Position numbers and translations under genes: made by a program. A stretch of 64,000 bases of DNA from an uncultured Modestobacter sp. GTDB taxonomy: Bacteria > Actinomycetota > Actinomycetes > Mycobacteriales > Geodermatophilaceae. Shown in pieces: positions 51,236-59,460 of the stretch (positions are counted from its first letter, which is position 1; each line of letters starts with the position of its first letter). The stretch spans positions 96,010 to 160,009 of the forward strand of contig NZ_CANKUD010000012.1 of the NCBI RefSeq assembly GCF_947486615.1, written 5' to 3'. A model generated the notes under the pieces. It searched no databases, was not told where the DNA came from, and saw only the letters and a program-made list of their open reading frames with translations.

Positions 51236-52975
51236 CTGAACGACCAGTTGGCCGAGCTGCTGCCGGGTGCGGCGCGCACCGAGCTGCAGCAGATGGTGCT
51301 CGACCACGACTGGTCGGTGACGTCGCTCGGCCCGGTCGAGGACTGGTCACCGACACTGCGCAGCACGGTCAGCACCGTGCTGAACTCGCCCTTCGGGATG
51401 CTCCTCATGTGGGGCCCGGAGCTGGTCATGGTCTACAACGACCGCTACTCCGCCCTGCTGGGCCCGCGGCACCCGGATGCGCTGGGCCGGCGCGTGCCCG
51501 GGGTGTGGCCCGACGTCTGGGAGCAGATCCGCGAGCCGATCGACGTCGTCTTCGCCGGCGGGTCCACGTACTTCGAGGATCTCCTGCTCGTGATGACCCG
51601 GTACGGCTTTCCGGAGGAGTGCTACTTCACCTTCTCCTACTCACCGGTCTGCGAGGCCGACGGCCGTGTCGCCGGTCTGCTGAACACCGTGGTGGAGACG
51701 ACCTCCCGCGTGCTCGCCGCCCGGCGGATGACGGTCCTGCAGCGGCTGGGCAGCCTGCCCCGTTCGGTGCACGGCAGCTCCGTGGCGGCCTGCGCCGCGG
51801 CGCTGGAGGTGCTGGCGGCCGCCCGCCAGGACGCCCCGGTCGCCATCGCCTACCTCGTGGGTGAGGGTGACGGGCTGGTGCGCGTCGCCAGCTCGGGTGT
51901 CGCCGAGGACGATGCCGTGGCCGGGAGCCCGCTGCACGCTGCGGTGCGCGCCGTCGTGAGGGACGGCACCGCGCGTGAGGTCTCCGGGTTGGCCGGGTCA
52001 CTGCCCGGGCTCGCCCGGGCCGGCGCCAGCCCGGTGGGGGAGGCCCAGGTGGACACCGCCGTGGTGCTCCCGCTGTCGCTTGCCGGGGCGGCCGAGCCGG
52101 TCGGGGCCGTGGTCATCGGAGTCAGCCCGCACCTGCGGCTGGACGCCGAGTACCGCACCTTCCTCGACCTCGCCGCCGGTCAGGTCGCCGCCGCGGTGGC
52201 CGACGCCCGCGCGGTGGAGCTGGAACGCCGGCGCACGGCGGAGTTGGCCGAGCTGGCCCGGGCCCGCGCGCAGTTCTTCACCGAGGTGGCGGTCACCCTG
52301 CAGCGCGCCGTGCTCGGCCCCACCGCCCTGCCCGAGGGGTTCGCCGTCCACTACCAGCCGGCCGCCGGCACGCTGGAGGTCGGCGGGGACTGGTACGACG
52401 TCGTCGACCTGCCCGGCGGGCGCTACGGCGTCGTCGTCGGCGACGTGGTGGGCCGCGGCCTGGACGCGGCGGCGGTGATGGGCCAGCTGCGCAGCGCCGG
52501 CCGGGCACTGCTGCTGGAGAGCCGCTCGCCGGCGCACGTGCTGTCCGCGCTCGACCGGTTCGCCGCGCTGGTGCCCGGGGCGACCTGCAGCACGGTGTTC
52601 TGTGCCGTCATCGACCCGGCGGCCCTCACGCTGCGCTACAGCAGCGCCGGCCACCCGCCGGCGGTGCTGGTGGACGAGCTCGGCCGGTCGGACCTGCTGG
52701 AGGGTGCGGGCGGGCTGCCGCTGGCCGTCCTGGAGGGCGACCGCCCGGAGGCGCAGGTGAGCCTGCCGCCCGGCTCGACGCTGCTGCTGTACACCGACGG
52801 CCTGGTCGAGCGCCGGGACGAGGCGATCGACGAGGGCACGACCCGCGCGGTCGAGGCCCTGGTCAGCGGCCGCCACCTGGCGACCCCGGCCCTCGCCGGG
52901 CTGCTCACCGACCAGCTGCTGGCCGACGCCCCCGACGACGACGTGGCCTTCCTGCTCTACCGCGCCTCGGCGTGA
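51236..52975 (+). CDS. PAS-GAF-PP2C (SpoIIE-type) serine phosphatase
   Basis: A signalling phosphatase of 579 residues: PAS-like sensor (about 20-165, MVYNDRYSALLG), GAF domain (about 175-325), short coiled coil (about 325-350, AELARARAQFFTEV) and a SpoIIE/PP2C catalytic domain (about 355-579) with metal Asp residues in GGDWYDVV, VGDVVGRGLDAA and DDDVAFLL. Such proteins dephosphorylate anti-sigma-factor antagonists. Start is unusual: no ATG, GTG or suitably spaced TTG; a CTG at 51236 has a perfect GGAGGT 6 bases ahead. A TTG at 51248 is possible but its spacing to that site is 18 bases. Confidence 0.87.
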   Translation: MNDQLAELLPGAARTELQQMVLDHDWSVTSLGPVEDWSPTLRSTVSTVLNSPFGMLLMWGPELVMVYNDRYSALLGPRHPDALGRRVPGVWPDVWEQIREPIDVVFAGGSTYFEDLLLVMTRYGFPEECYFTFSYSPVCEADGRVAGLLNTVVETTSRVLAARRMTVLQRLGSLPRSVHGSSVAACAAALEVLAAARQDAPVAIAYLVGEGDGLVRVASSGVAEDDAVAGSPLHAAVRAVVRDGTAREVSGLAGSLPGLARAGASPVGEAQVDTAVVLPLSLAGAAEPVGAVVIGVSPHLRLDAEYRTFLDLAAGQVAAAVADARAVELERRRTAELAELARARAQFFTEVAVTLQRAVLGPTALPEGFAVHYQPAAGTLEVGGDWYDVVDLPGGRYGVVVGDVVGRGLDAAAVMGQLRSAGRALLLESRSPAHVLSALDRFAALVPGATCSTVFCAVIDPAALTLRYSSAGHPPAVLVDELGRSDLLEGAGGLPLAVLEGDRPEAQVSLPPGSTLLLYTDGLVERRDEAIDEGTTRAVEALVSGRHLATPALAGLLTDQLLADAPDDDVAFLLYRASA

Positions 52976-53060
52976 GCGGCGACTGTTACCCGGCGGCGTC
53001 GTCGGGTAGCCCGCCTCGCACGTGACCAGCGCCGGTCACCCGACGAGCGAGAGGAACCCC

Positions 53061-53327
53061 ATGGCCAGCTGCGAGGTCTGCGGGAACGACTACCGGCTCA
53101 GCTTCGAGGTGCACGCCGCCGGGGCGGTGCACACCTTCGACAGCTTCGAGTGCGCCATCCACTCACTGGCCCCGGTCTGCGAGCACTGCGGGGTGAAGGT
53201 GGTCGGGCACGGCGTCGAGGCCGACGGGGTCTTCTTCTGCTGCGCGTCCTGCGCCCGGATGCACGGCACGCCGGAGAGCGCCGGTGAGCTGGTCGACCAC
53301 GCCGGCAGGGCGCCGGACGAGCGCTGA
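53061..53327 (+). CDS. Small Cys-rich zinc-ribbon-like protein
   Basis: An 88-residue soluble protein with eight cysteines in CxxC-type pairs: C4/C7, C40/C43 (CEHC), C60, C61 and C64 (CCASC), plus C31 and nearby His residues, enough for one or two zinc sites. It looks like a metal-binding ribbon or treble-clef protein; no named family can be assigned with confidence. ATG 53061 has GAGAGGA 7 bases ahead. It lies 2 bases before the acyltransferase gene, so the two are co-transcribed. Confidence 0.8.
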   Translation: MASCEVCGNDYRLSFEVHAAGAVHTFDSFECAIHSLAPVCEHCGVKVVGHGVEADGVFFCCASCARMHGTPESAGELVDHAGRAPDER

Positions 53328-53329
53328 CC

Positions 53330-54019
53330 GTGGACGCCTACCCGGTCGTCCGCGCGCTGGCCCGGCCGCTGGTGCTGGGGCTCTTCCGGCCCCGGGTCGA
53401 GGGGATCGAGCACCTGCCGGCCGACGGCCCGGTCATCCTCGCCGGCAACCACCCCTCCACGCTCGACCAGTTCTTCCCGCCGCTGCTCACCCGCCGGCGG
53501 GTGACCTACCTGGCCAAGAGCGAGTACTTCACCCGCCCCGGGCCGCTGGGGCACGTCATGCGCCTGCTGCTGGAGGGCATCGGCATGGTGCCGCTGGACC
53601 GCGGCGGTGCCACGGCCGCGGAGGCGGCGCTGCGGCGCGGCCGGGAGGTGCTCGCCGACGGCGGGCTGCTCGGCATCTACCCGGAGGGCACCCGATCCCC
53701 GGACGGCCGGCTGCACCGCGGCAAGACGGGCGTGGCGCGGCTCGCGCTGGCCACCGGCGTAACCGTCGTGCCGGTCGCCGTGATCGGCAGCCACGCGCTC
53801 TACCCGGCCGGCGCCCGGCTGCCCAAGCCCGGGCGGGTGGTGGTGCGGTTCGGCCCGCCCATGGACTTCGCCGACCAGTCGGCATCGGCCGAGGACCGCG
53901 CCGTCCTGCGTAGCGTCACCGACCGCGTGATGGCCGAGCTGCAGCGGCTCTCCGGTGCCGAGTACGTCGACCGGTACGCCGCCGACGTCAAGGCGGAGCT
54001 GGGTGGCCGGGCGGCCTGA
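53330..54019 (+). CDS. 1-acyl-glycerol-3-phosphate acyltransferase (PlsC family)
   Basis: A 229-residue membrane-associated acyltransferase. The catalytic HX4D is H41 to D46 in NHPSTLD, the substrate motif is PEGTRSPDG (120-128), and the conserved GxxPxxRxG-like block is IGMVPLDRGG. It transfers acyl chains to lysophosphatidate or a related acceptor in phospholipid synthesis. The GTG at 53330 starts 2 bases after the upstream stop. No separate promoter. Confidence 0.92.
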   Translation: MDAYPVVRALARPLVLGLFRPRVEGIEHLPADGPVILAGNHPSTLDQFFPPLLTRRRVTYLAKSEYFTRPGPLGHVMRLLLEGIGMVPLDRGGATAAEAALRRGREVLADGGLLGIYPEGTRSPDGRLHRGKTGVARLALATGVTVVPVAVIGSHALYPAGARLPKPGRVVVRFGPPMDFADQSASAEDRAVLRSVTDRVMAELQRLSGAEYVDRYAADVKAELGGRAA

Positions 54020-54125
54020 CCAGGACGCCGTCCGGCCGGGCCGGCGGGCGTGACGCAGGTCGGCGCGTGGTCGGCGCGAGCGGGGGTAGTCGACGAGTCG
54101 CACCCGATCATCTGGAGGACCACTC

Positions 54126-54548
54126 ATGCCCAGCGTCTACACCGCCGTCGCCACCGCCACCGGGGACGGCCGCAACGGCCACACCCGCTCCTCCGACGGG
54201 CTGGTCGACCTCGACCTGGCCACGCCGAAGGAGATGGGCGGCGAGGGTGGGGCGACCAACCCCGAGCAGCTCTTCGCCGCCGGGTACGCCGCCTGCTTCC
54301 TGTCCGCGCTGAAGATGATCGCCCGCAAGCAGCAGGCCCCGATCAGCGACGCCGGGGTGACCGCCGAGGTCGGCATCGGCCCGAACGACGCCGGCGGCTT
54401 CGGCCTCGAGGTCGCGCTGCACGTCGAGCTCGGTGGCGTCGACCAGGCCACCGCGGACCAGCTGGTCGAGGCCGCGCACCAGGTCTGCCCCTACTCCAAC
54501 GCCACCCGCGGCAACGTCCCGGTCACCCTGGAGACGACGGTCGCGTAA
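54126..54548 (+). CDS. ohr: Organic hydroperoxide resistance protein (Ohr/OsmC family)
   Basis: A 140-residue thiol peroxidase that reduces organic hydroperoxides using lipoyl-type donors. Both redox cysteines are present: C57 in GYAACFLSAL and C121 in HQVCPYSNATRGN. The fold marker VDLDLATPKEMGG is at 27-39. ATG 54126 has GGAGGA 7 bases ahead. No OhrR gene adjoins it. Monocistronic or followed by the SDR at 54588. Confidence 0.96.
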   Translation: MPSVYTAVATATGDGRNGHTRSSDGLVDLDLATPKEMGGEGGATNPEQLFAAGYAACFLSALKMIARKQQAPISDAGVTAEVGIGPNDAGGFGLEVALHVELGGVDQATADQLVEAAHQVCPYSNATRGNVPVTLETTVA

Positions 54549-54587
54549 CGGGGAACACCCCACCCCGGCGCCGCCTTGGCAGTGGTC

Positions 54588-55367
54588 GTGCGCATCGACC
54601 TCACCGGCAAGAAGGCCCTCGTCACCGGCTCGTCGCAGGGCATCGGCCTGGCGATCGCGTCCGGGCTGGCGGCGGCCGGGGCCTCCGTCGTCCTTACCGG
54701 GCGCGACGCCGCGAAGCTGACGGCGGCCGCCGCCGGCATCACCGGTGAGGTCACCACCGTCGCCGGTGACGTGACCACCGAGGACGGGACGGCGGCGCTG
54801 CTCGAGGCGGTGCCGGACGTCGACGTGCTGGTCAACAACCTCGGGGTCTTCGGCGCCCGGCCCGCGCTGGAGATCACCGACGACGAGTGGCGCCGCTACT
54901 TCGAGGTCAACGTGCTCACCGGTGTCCGGCTGACCCGCGCGTACCTGCCCGGCATGCGCGACCGCGGGTGGGGGCGCATCCAGTACATCGCCAGCGACTC
55001 GGCCGTCACCATCCCGGCCGAGATGATCCACTACGGGATGTCGAAGACGGCGCTGCTCGCGGTCTCGCGTGGCTTCGCCAAGGAGGCCGCAGGCTCCGGC
55101 GTCACGGTCAACTCGGTGATCGCCGGCCCGACGCACACCGGTGGCGTCGAGGAGTTCGTGCGGTCGCTGGTCGGCGACGACCTGCCCTGGGACGACGCCC
55201 AGCGCGAGTTCATGCGCGCGCACCGGCCCCAGTCGCTGCTGCAGCGGCTGATCGAGCCCGAGGAGATCGCGAACATGTGCGTCTACCTCGCCTCGCCGCT
55301 GGCGTCGGCCACCACGGGCGGTGCGCTGCGGGTCGACGGCGGCTACGTGGACACGATCCTGCCCTGA
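54588..55367 (+). CDS. Short-chain dehydrogenase/reductase
   Basis: A 259-residue classical SDR. The NAD(P) motif is TGSSQGIG (13-20); NNLG replaces the usual NNAG (about 83-86); catalytic residues are Ser in YIASDSAV, and Y and K in YGMSK (about 149-153). Start GTG 54588 gives the family-typical VRIDLTGK; TTG 54576 and GTG 54582 are alternatives, none with a ribosome site. The substrate is unknown. Confidence 0.9.
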   Translation: MRIDLTGKKALVTGSSQGIGLAIASGLAAAGASVVLTGRDAAKLTAAAAGITGEVTTVAGDVTTEDGTAALLEAVPDVDVLVNNLGVFGARPALEITDDEWRRYFEVNVLTGVRLTRAYLPGMRDRGWGRIQYIASDSAVTIPAEMIHYGMSKTALLAVSRGFAKEAAGSGVTVNSVIAGPTHTGGVEEFVRSLVGDDLPWDDAQREFMRAHRPQSLLQRLIEPEEIANMCVYLASPLASATTGGALRVDGGYVDTILP

Positions 55368-55460
55368 CCAGGGGTGGCGCGCCCCGGCCGATCGCACAGC
55401 CGGGTGTGCGACGCTCCGTGGGGATGACGATCAGGTCACGCGAGGCGTCGGAGGCGAGCC

Positions 55461-56951
55461 ATGTCACGGGATGAGCCCGCACCGAGCCTGCCCCCACGGC
55501 TGGACCCGCGGGCCGGGCGCCCCCGTGGTCCGCACGCCGCGTCCGCCGGCGCCCCCCGGCGCCTCGCCGTGGTGGTGCGAGTCGTGGCCGCCGTCCTCTC
55601 CGTGCTCGTGCTGGCCGGCAGCGGGTGGGGGTGGTACCTCGGGCGGGTGGCCGAGGCGGCAGTCGGCCGCACGGACGCGATCCCCGTCGACGGCAACTCC
55701 GACGCCCAGGGTGGCGACCACGCCGGCGAGGCGATGAACCTGCTGCTGGTCGGGCGCGACTCACGCGCCGGGCTGACCCCCGAGCAGGTCCAGGAGTACA
55801 GCACCGGCGACCCCGACGGGCTGCTGAACACCGACACGATGATCCTGGCGCACGTGCCGGCCGACGGCTCGGCCGCCGCATTCGTCTCCATCCCGCGCGA
55901 CCTGTACGTCTCCATCCCCGGGTACGGCGAGTCCAAGCTGAACTCCGCCTTCGGGCGCGGGTACGCCGCCGCCGAGGGCAGCGAAGCGGAGAAGGAGGCG
56001 GCCGGCGCGCGGCTGCTCATCCAGACCATCAGCGGCGCGACCGGCGTCCAGATCGACCACTACGCCGAGATCAACCTGCTCGGGTTCATCAACATCAGCA
56101 GCATCGTCGGCGGCGTCGAGGTGAACCTGTGCGAGGCCACCACCGACCCCGCGTCCGGGGCGGACTTCGCGGCCGGCGTGCAGACCATCAGCGGTGCCGA
56201 CGCGCTCGCCTTCGTCCGCCAGCGGTACGGCCTGAACAGCGAGCTCGACCGGCAGGTGCGCCAGCAGGTCTTCCTCGCCGGGCTGATCCGCAACGTGCTC
56301 TCCGAGGACCTGCTGCTCAACCCGGCCAAGCAGCGCCAGGTGATCGAGCAGGTCGGCACCAGCGTCACCGTCGACGAGGGGCTGAGCCTGTTCGACCTGG
56401 CGGCGCAGATGCAGTCGGTGCAGCCCGCCGACATCACCTTCCAGACCATCCCCGGGCTGCAGGACGGCACCGAGGACGCCGGAAAGGTGCTGAAGCCGGT
56501 CGACCCGGCGGCCATGAAGGCGTTCTTCGCCTCGCTGAGCGCCGATCCGGAGCCGGCGCCGTCCGCGGCGCCGGTGGAGACGGCCGACCCCGCCGACGTC
56601 ACGGTCAGCGTGCTCAACGGCTCCGGGGTCACCGGCGCGGCGGCGACCGCGGCCGACGCCCTGGCCGGTGAGGGCTTCCTGGCCAGCAGCGGCGGCAACG
56701 CCGACGCCACCGACGTCACCACGATCAGCCACGCGACCGGGGACGAGGCGCTGGCCGCGGCGGTCGCCGCCCAGGTGCCCGGTGCGGCGGTCGCCGTCGA
56801 CGACACCCTCGCCGCCGGCACGGTGCAGCTGGTGCTGGGTTCGGACTTCGACGGCGTCGGCGCCGCGGTCAGCGCGCCGGTCGCGGAGACGCCGGGCAAC
56901 ACCTATGCCGCCAGCGACCGCACCGCCGAGGACACCAGCTGCATCGCCTGA
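55461..56951 (+). CDS. LytR-CpsA-Psr (LCP) cell-wall ligase with LytR_C domain
   Basis: A 496-residue membrane-anchored enzyme that attaches secondary polymers to peptidoglycan from lipid-linked precursors. A cytoplasmic Pro/Arg-rich tail (1-33) precedes a membrane helix (about 34-60). The LCP domain shows VGRDSRAGL (about 97-105), NTDTMILAHV, SIPRDLYVSIPGYGESKLN (about 143-161) with the pyrophosphate-binding Arg, and FVRQRYGLNSELDR (about 251). A LytR_C domain spans about 375-470. ATG 55461 has GGAGG upstream. Convergent with the ring-opening hydrolase. Confidence 0.95.
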   Translation: MSRDEPAPSLPPRLDPRAGRPRGPHAASAGAPRRLAVVVRVVAAVLSVLVLAGSGWGWYLGRVAEAAVGRTDAIPVDGNSDAQGGDHAGEAMNLLLVGRDSRAGLTPEQVQEYSTGDPDGLLNTDTMILAHVPADGSAAAFVSIPRDLYVSIPGYGESKLNSAFGRGYAAAEGSEAEKEAAGARLLIQTISGATGVQIDHYAEINLLGFINISSIVGGVEVNLCEATTDPASGADFAAGVQTISGADALAFVRQRYGLNSELDRQVRQQVFLAGLIRNVLSEDLLLNPAKQRQVIEQVGTSVTVDEGLSLFDLAAQMQSVQPADITFQTIPGLQDGTEDAGKVLKPVDPAAMKAFFASLSADPEPAPSAAPVETADPADVTVSVLNGSGVTGAAATAADALAGEGFLASSGGNADATDVTTISHATGDEALAAAVAAQVPGAAVAVDDTLAAGTVQLVLGSDFDGVGAAVSAPVAETPGNTYAASDRTAEDTSCIA

Positions 56952-56970
56952 CGTCGCCCTGACACGACAG

Positions 56971-57003
56971 CGGCGCCGGCCGGGGTGTCCCCGACCGGCG
57001 CCG
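56971..57003. terminator. Bidirectional terminator between the LCP and ring-opening hydrolase genes
   Basis: A 15-bp stem with one mismatch (56971-56985 with 56989-57003) and a 3-base loop, in a 63-bp gap between convergent genes. Confidence 0.75.
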
Positions 57004-57014
57004 TCCGCGGTACC

Positions 57015-58118
57015 TCAGGCCGTGACGATCGCGGCGACGGGGCCGCCGCCGGACGGGCCCTGGTGCACCGCGGCCACCGACACGAAGACGGCCGGGTCGC
57101 CGGTCACCGACGCGGCGACACCGCCGACGGTCGCCTTGATCTGCCGGTGCCAGAAGACGTCGGAGTCGTCGAGCATCGCGTTGCGCCGGCCGCGCACGTA
57201 GCCGGTCGGGTCGGCCTCGCACTTGAGGAAGACGTTGACCAGCCGGTCGCCCAGGTCGGAGGTGTGCGGCCGCTCCGGCAGGTCGAGGCCGGCGTCCCTG
57301 ATGGCGTCCCAGATGCCGTCGGAGTCGAGCGCGTCGTTCATCACCGAGTGGCCGATCCGGTAGTTGCCGCCGTGCCCGCGGGCGTTGCCGACGACCACGA
57401 TCTGCGCCCGGTCCAGCTCCACGCCCGAGGAGCAGGAGGCGACCGCGCTGAACAGGTCGAAGTCGCGCATGACCTGCTTCTGCTCCGGCATCTCGATCTC
57501 GCCGAGGGCCAGCGCGATGCCCAGCGCCGTCGTGCCGTTGGAGAGGTCCATCGAGCCGTGCGGCTCGTCGTAGTAGGTCTCCTGCCCGCGCGACTTCGCC
57601 TCGCGGATCGTCTCGATCGTCAGCAGCGGCGTCTTGGTCTGCACGTAGTGGACGTCGGCCGGGTCGGTGATGCCCGCCTCGGCCATCGCCCGGCGCACGC
57701 CCGCGGCGACCTTCTCGACCATGGTGAGCCGACCGATGTCCTCGGGCAGCAGCACCTCGCTCATCGCGAAGCCCACGGTCAGCCGCGGCTCGTCGGTCTT
57801 CTCCACGGCGTCCTCGGGCAGCGTGGCGAAGATCGTGGCGTGCGGGCTGATCACGCCGTCCGTGCCGCCGGACCACACGATCGGGACCTCGCCGACCTCC
57901 TCCTTGGTGCGGGTGCCCTTCTCCAGCAGCACCTCGCGGAAGGCGCGGTCGGCGATGATCCGGGTGTAGTCGTTGACCCCGCCGTTGCCCTCGGTCTTGC
58001 CGATGACGGCGACGACCCGGTCGGCCTCCATGACGCCGTCGTCGATGAGCTTGGCCAGCTCGGAGGCGTCGCTGACGTTGTGCAGGGGGACCTTGCGGAC
58101 CTCGATCGGTGCGGGCAC
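57015..58118 (-). CDS. Barbiturase/cyanuric acid amidohydrolase family ring-opening enzyme
   Basis: A 367-residue enzyme of the small family that hydrolyses the rings of barbiturate (to ureidomalonate) or cyanurate. Three repeated units each offer a Ser-Lys pair: K41 ([10 protein letters not shown]) with S83 (SGGTDG), K162 (VQTKTPLL) with S230/S231 (ASCSSGVEL), and K328 (RQIKATVGG) with S356 (HQGPSGGGP). All are present, so it should be active. Substrate choice cannot be made from motifs alone; the neighbouring Mo-hydroxylase favours barbiturate. The GTG at 58118 has AGGAG ahead and lies 8 bases after the carbamate kinase stop, in the same operon. Confidence 0.88.
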   Translation of the reverse strand: MPAPIEVRKVPLHNVSDASELAKLIDDGVMEADRVVAVIGKTEGNGGVNDYTRIIADRAFREVLLEKGTRTKEEVGEVPIVWSGGTDGVISPHATIFATLPEDAVEKTDEPRLTVGFAMSEVLLPEDIGRLTMVEKVAAGVRRAMAEAGITDPADVHYVQTKTPLLTIETIREAKSRGQETYYDEPHGSMDLSNGTTALGIALALGEIEMPEQKQVMRDFDLFSAVASCSSGVELDRAQIVVVGNARGHGGNYRIGHSVMNDALDSDGIWDAIRDAGLDLPERPHTSDLGDRLVNVFLKCEADPTGYVRGRRNAMLDDSDVFWHRQIKATVGGVAASVTGDPAVFVSVAAVHQGPSGGGPVAAIVTA

Positions 58119-58126
58119 GGCTTCTC

Positions 58127-59080
58127 CTATGCGGTGAGGACGGTTCCGACGTCGTCACCGGCGACGGCGTCGGCGATGTGTTCCAGCGAGGTGATGACGG
58201 CGCGGTCGCCGCCCTGCTGGACGAACCGGAGCGCGGCGTCGACCTTGGGGCCCATGCTGCCGCGGGCGAACTGGCCGGCCGTCGCGTGCGCGTGCAGCTC
58301 CGCGGCGGTGACCCGGCCCAGCGGCCGGGCCCGTGGGCTGCCGAAGTCGACCATCACGTGCGGGACGTCGGTGGCGATCACCAGCGTGCCGGCGTCCAGC
58401 TCGCGGGCAAGCAGCGCCGCGGTGAGGTCCTTGTCGATGACGGCCTCCACGCCGCGCAGCGCAGCGCCGTCCCGCCCGTCGTCGACCACGGGGACGCCGC
58501 CGCCACCGGCGCAGACGACGACGAAGCCGGCCGCGCTCAGCGCGGAGATCGCCGGGACGTCGACCACCGACAGCGGTTCGGGGGAGGCGACCACCCGGCG
58601 CCAGCCGCGCTCGCCGCGGTCCTCCCAGACCTGGCCGAGGTCGATGAAGTGCTGGGCCCGTTCCCGCGGCAGGTGCCGGCCGACCGGCTTGGTCGGCGTG
58701 CGGAACCCCGGGTCGGCCGGGTCGACGAGCGTGCGGGTGACCAGGGCCGCGGTGCGCTTCGCCGAGCCGAGGGCGGCCAGGGCGGCGTCCAGCTCGTCGG
58801 CGAGGGTGAAGCCGATGGTCGCCTGGGTCTGGGCGACGTTCCAGTCCAGCGGGACCGGCGGCACCTCGTGCGCGGCCAGCTCGTTCTTGACCAGCAGGTT
58901 GCCCACCTGCGGGCCGTTGCCGTGGGTGAGCACGACCTCCGCGCCGGTGTCGACGACGGCGGCCACGTGCCGGGCGGCACCGGCGATGGCGTCCCGCTGG
59001 GCGCCGGGCGTGGCGGACCCGTCGGGACCGGTCATGGCGTTCCCGCCCAGCGCGATGACGACGCGACGCGGGAGGGCCAT
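58127..59080 (-). CDS. arcC: Carbamate kinase
   Basis: A 317-residue amino-acid-kinase-fold enzyme making ATP from carbamoyl phosphate and ADP. Motifs: [14 protein letters not shown] (8-21), [13 protein letters not shown] (52-64), LGQVWEDRG region, [11 protein letters not shown] (about 189-199), [12 protein letters not shown] (about 214-225) and [12 protein letters not shown]. No ArcA or ArcB gene is near, so arginine deiminase is not the partner. Its promoter resembles that of fdrA, and its operon partner is the ring-opening hydrolase. ATG 59080 lies 6 bases after a -10, so the transcript appears leaderless. Confidence 0.95.
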   Translation of the reverse strand: MALPRRVVIALGGNAMTGPDGSATPGAQRDAIAGAARHVAAVVDTGAEVVLTHGNGPQVGNLLVKNELAAHEVPPVPLDWNVAQTQATIGFTLADELDAALAALGSAKRTAALVTRTLVDPADPGFRTPTKPVGRHLPRERAQHFIDLGQVWEDRGERGWRRVVASPEPLSVVDVPAISALSAAGFVVVCAGGGGVPVVDDGRDGAALRGVEAVIDKDLTAALLARELDAGTLVIATDVPHVMVDFGSPRARPLGRVTAAELHAHATAGQFARGSMGPKVDAALRFVQQGGDRAVITSLEHIADAVAGDDVGTVLTA

Positions 59081-59086
59081 TGCGCG

Positions 59087-59133
59087 ACCCTAGCCGCAAG
59101 TTGCCTTAGCGGTGAAGTACCTGGTGCGACTTC
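59087..59133 (-). promoter_or_regulatory. Promoter of the carbamate kinase/ring-opening hydrolase operon
   Basis: On the minus strand TTCACC (59116-59111), 18 bases and TAGGGT (59092-59087), then the ATG 6 bases later. ACCGCTAAGGCAACTTGC (59113-59096) matches the fdrA promoter's ACCGCTGAG-N2-ACTTCC segment with one extra base. GAAGT and ACTTC half-sites (59114-59118, 59129-59133) flank the -35. Confidence 0.6.
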
Positions 59134-59155
59134 GCCGGATCAGGGCACCCGGGGT

Positions 59156-59395
59156 TCAGGCGGCTGCGGATCCCACCGGTCGGACCTGCACGGCCGGCCG
59201 GTCGTTCATCCGCAGCACCTGCGCCTCGGCGGCGGGCTGGTCCCAGCTCTCGGCCAGCGCCGCGATGGCCGCCAGGGCCTCGTCGTACAGCTGGGCGATG
59301 GTGGCATGGCCGGCGCGGGCCATCTCCTGGACGAAGGTGAGCGGGCCGAAGGGGACGGCGTCGGTGACGTCCTGAGGAGCTGCCGGAGCGGTCAT
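59156..59395 (-). CDS. Hypothetical 79-residue protein
   Basis: A small soluble protein, largely helical (VQEMARAGHATIAQLYDEALAAIAAL is a continuous amphipathic helix at about 22-47), with a short strand-like end (NDRPAVQVRPV). No domain recognised. It precedes carbamate kinase on the same strand by 75 bp but the kinase has its own promoter between. GAGGAG lies 12-17 bases before the ATG at 59395. Confidence 0.55.
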   Translation of the reverse strand: MTAPAAPQDVTDAVPFGPLTFVQEMARAGHATIAQLYDEALAAIAALAESWDQPAAEAQVLRMNDRPAVQVRPVGSAAA

Positions 59396-59460
59396 GCCCC
59401 TGTCATCAGCAGCGTCCGACGCGATCGACACCAACCGGTCTCGATCAGTCCGGAACGGGC

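Noticed and set aside
52987..53008. Short TACCCG/CGGGTA hairpin after the phosphatase gene as a terminator
   Set aside because: Only 6 bp with a 10-base loop; too weak to claim.
57015..58118. Specific call as cyanuric acid hydrolase
   Set aside because: Family motifs do not separate it from barbiturase, and no other triazine-degradation gene is present.
58127..59080. Arginine deiminase pathway kinase
   Set aside because: No arginine deiminase or ornithine carbamoyltransferase gene nearby; the operon partner is a ring-opening hydrolase.
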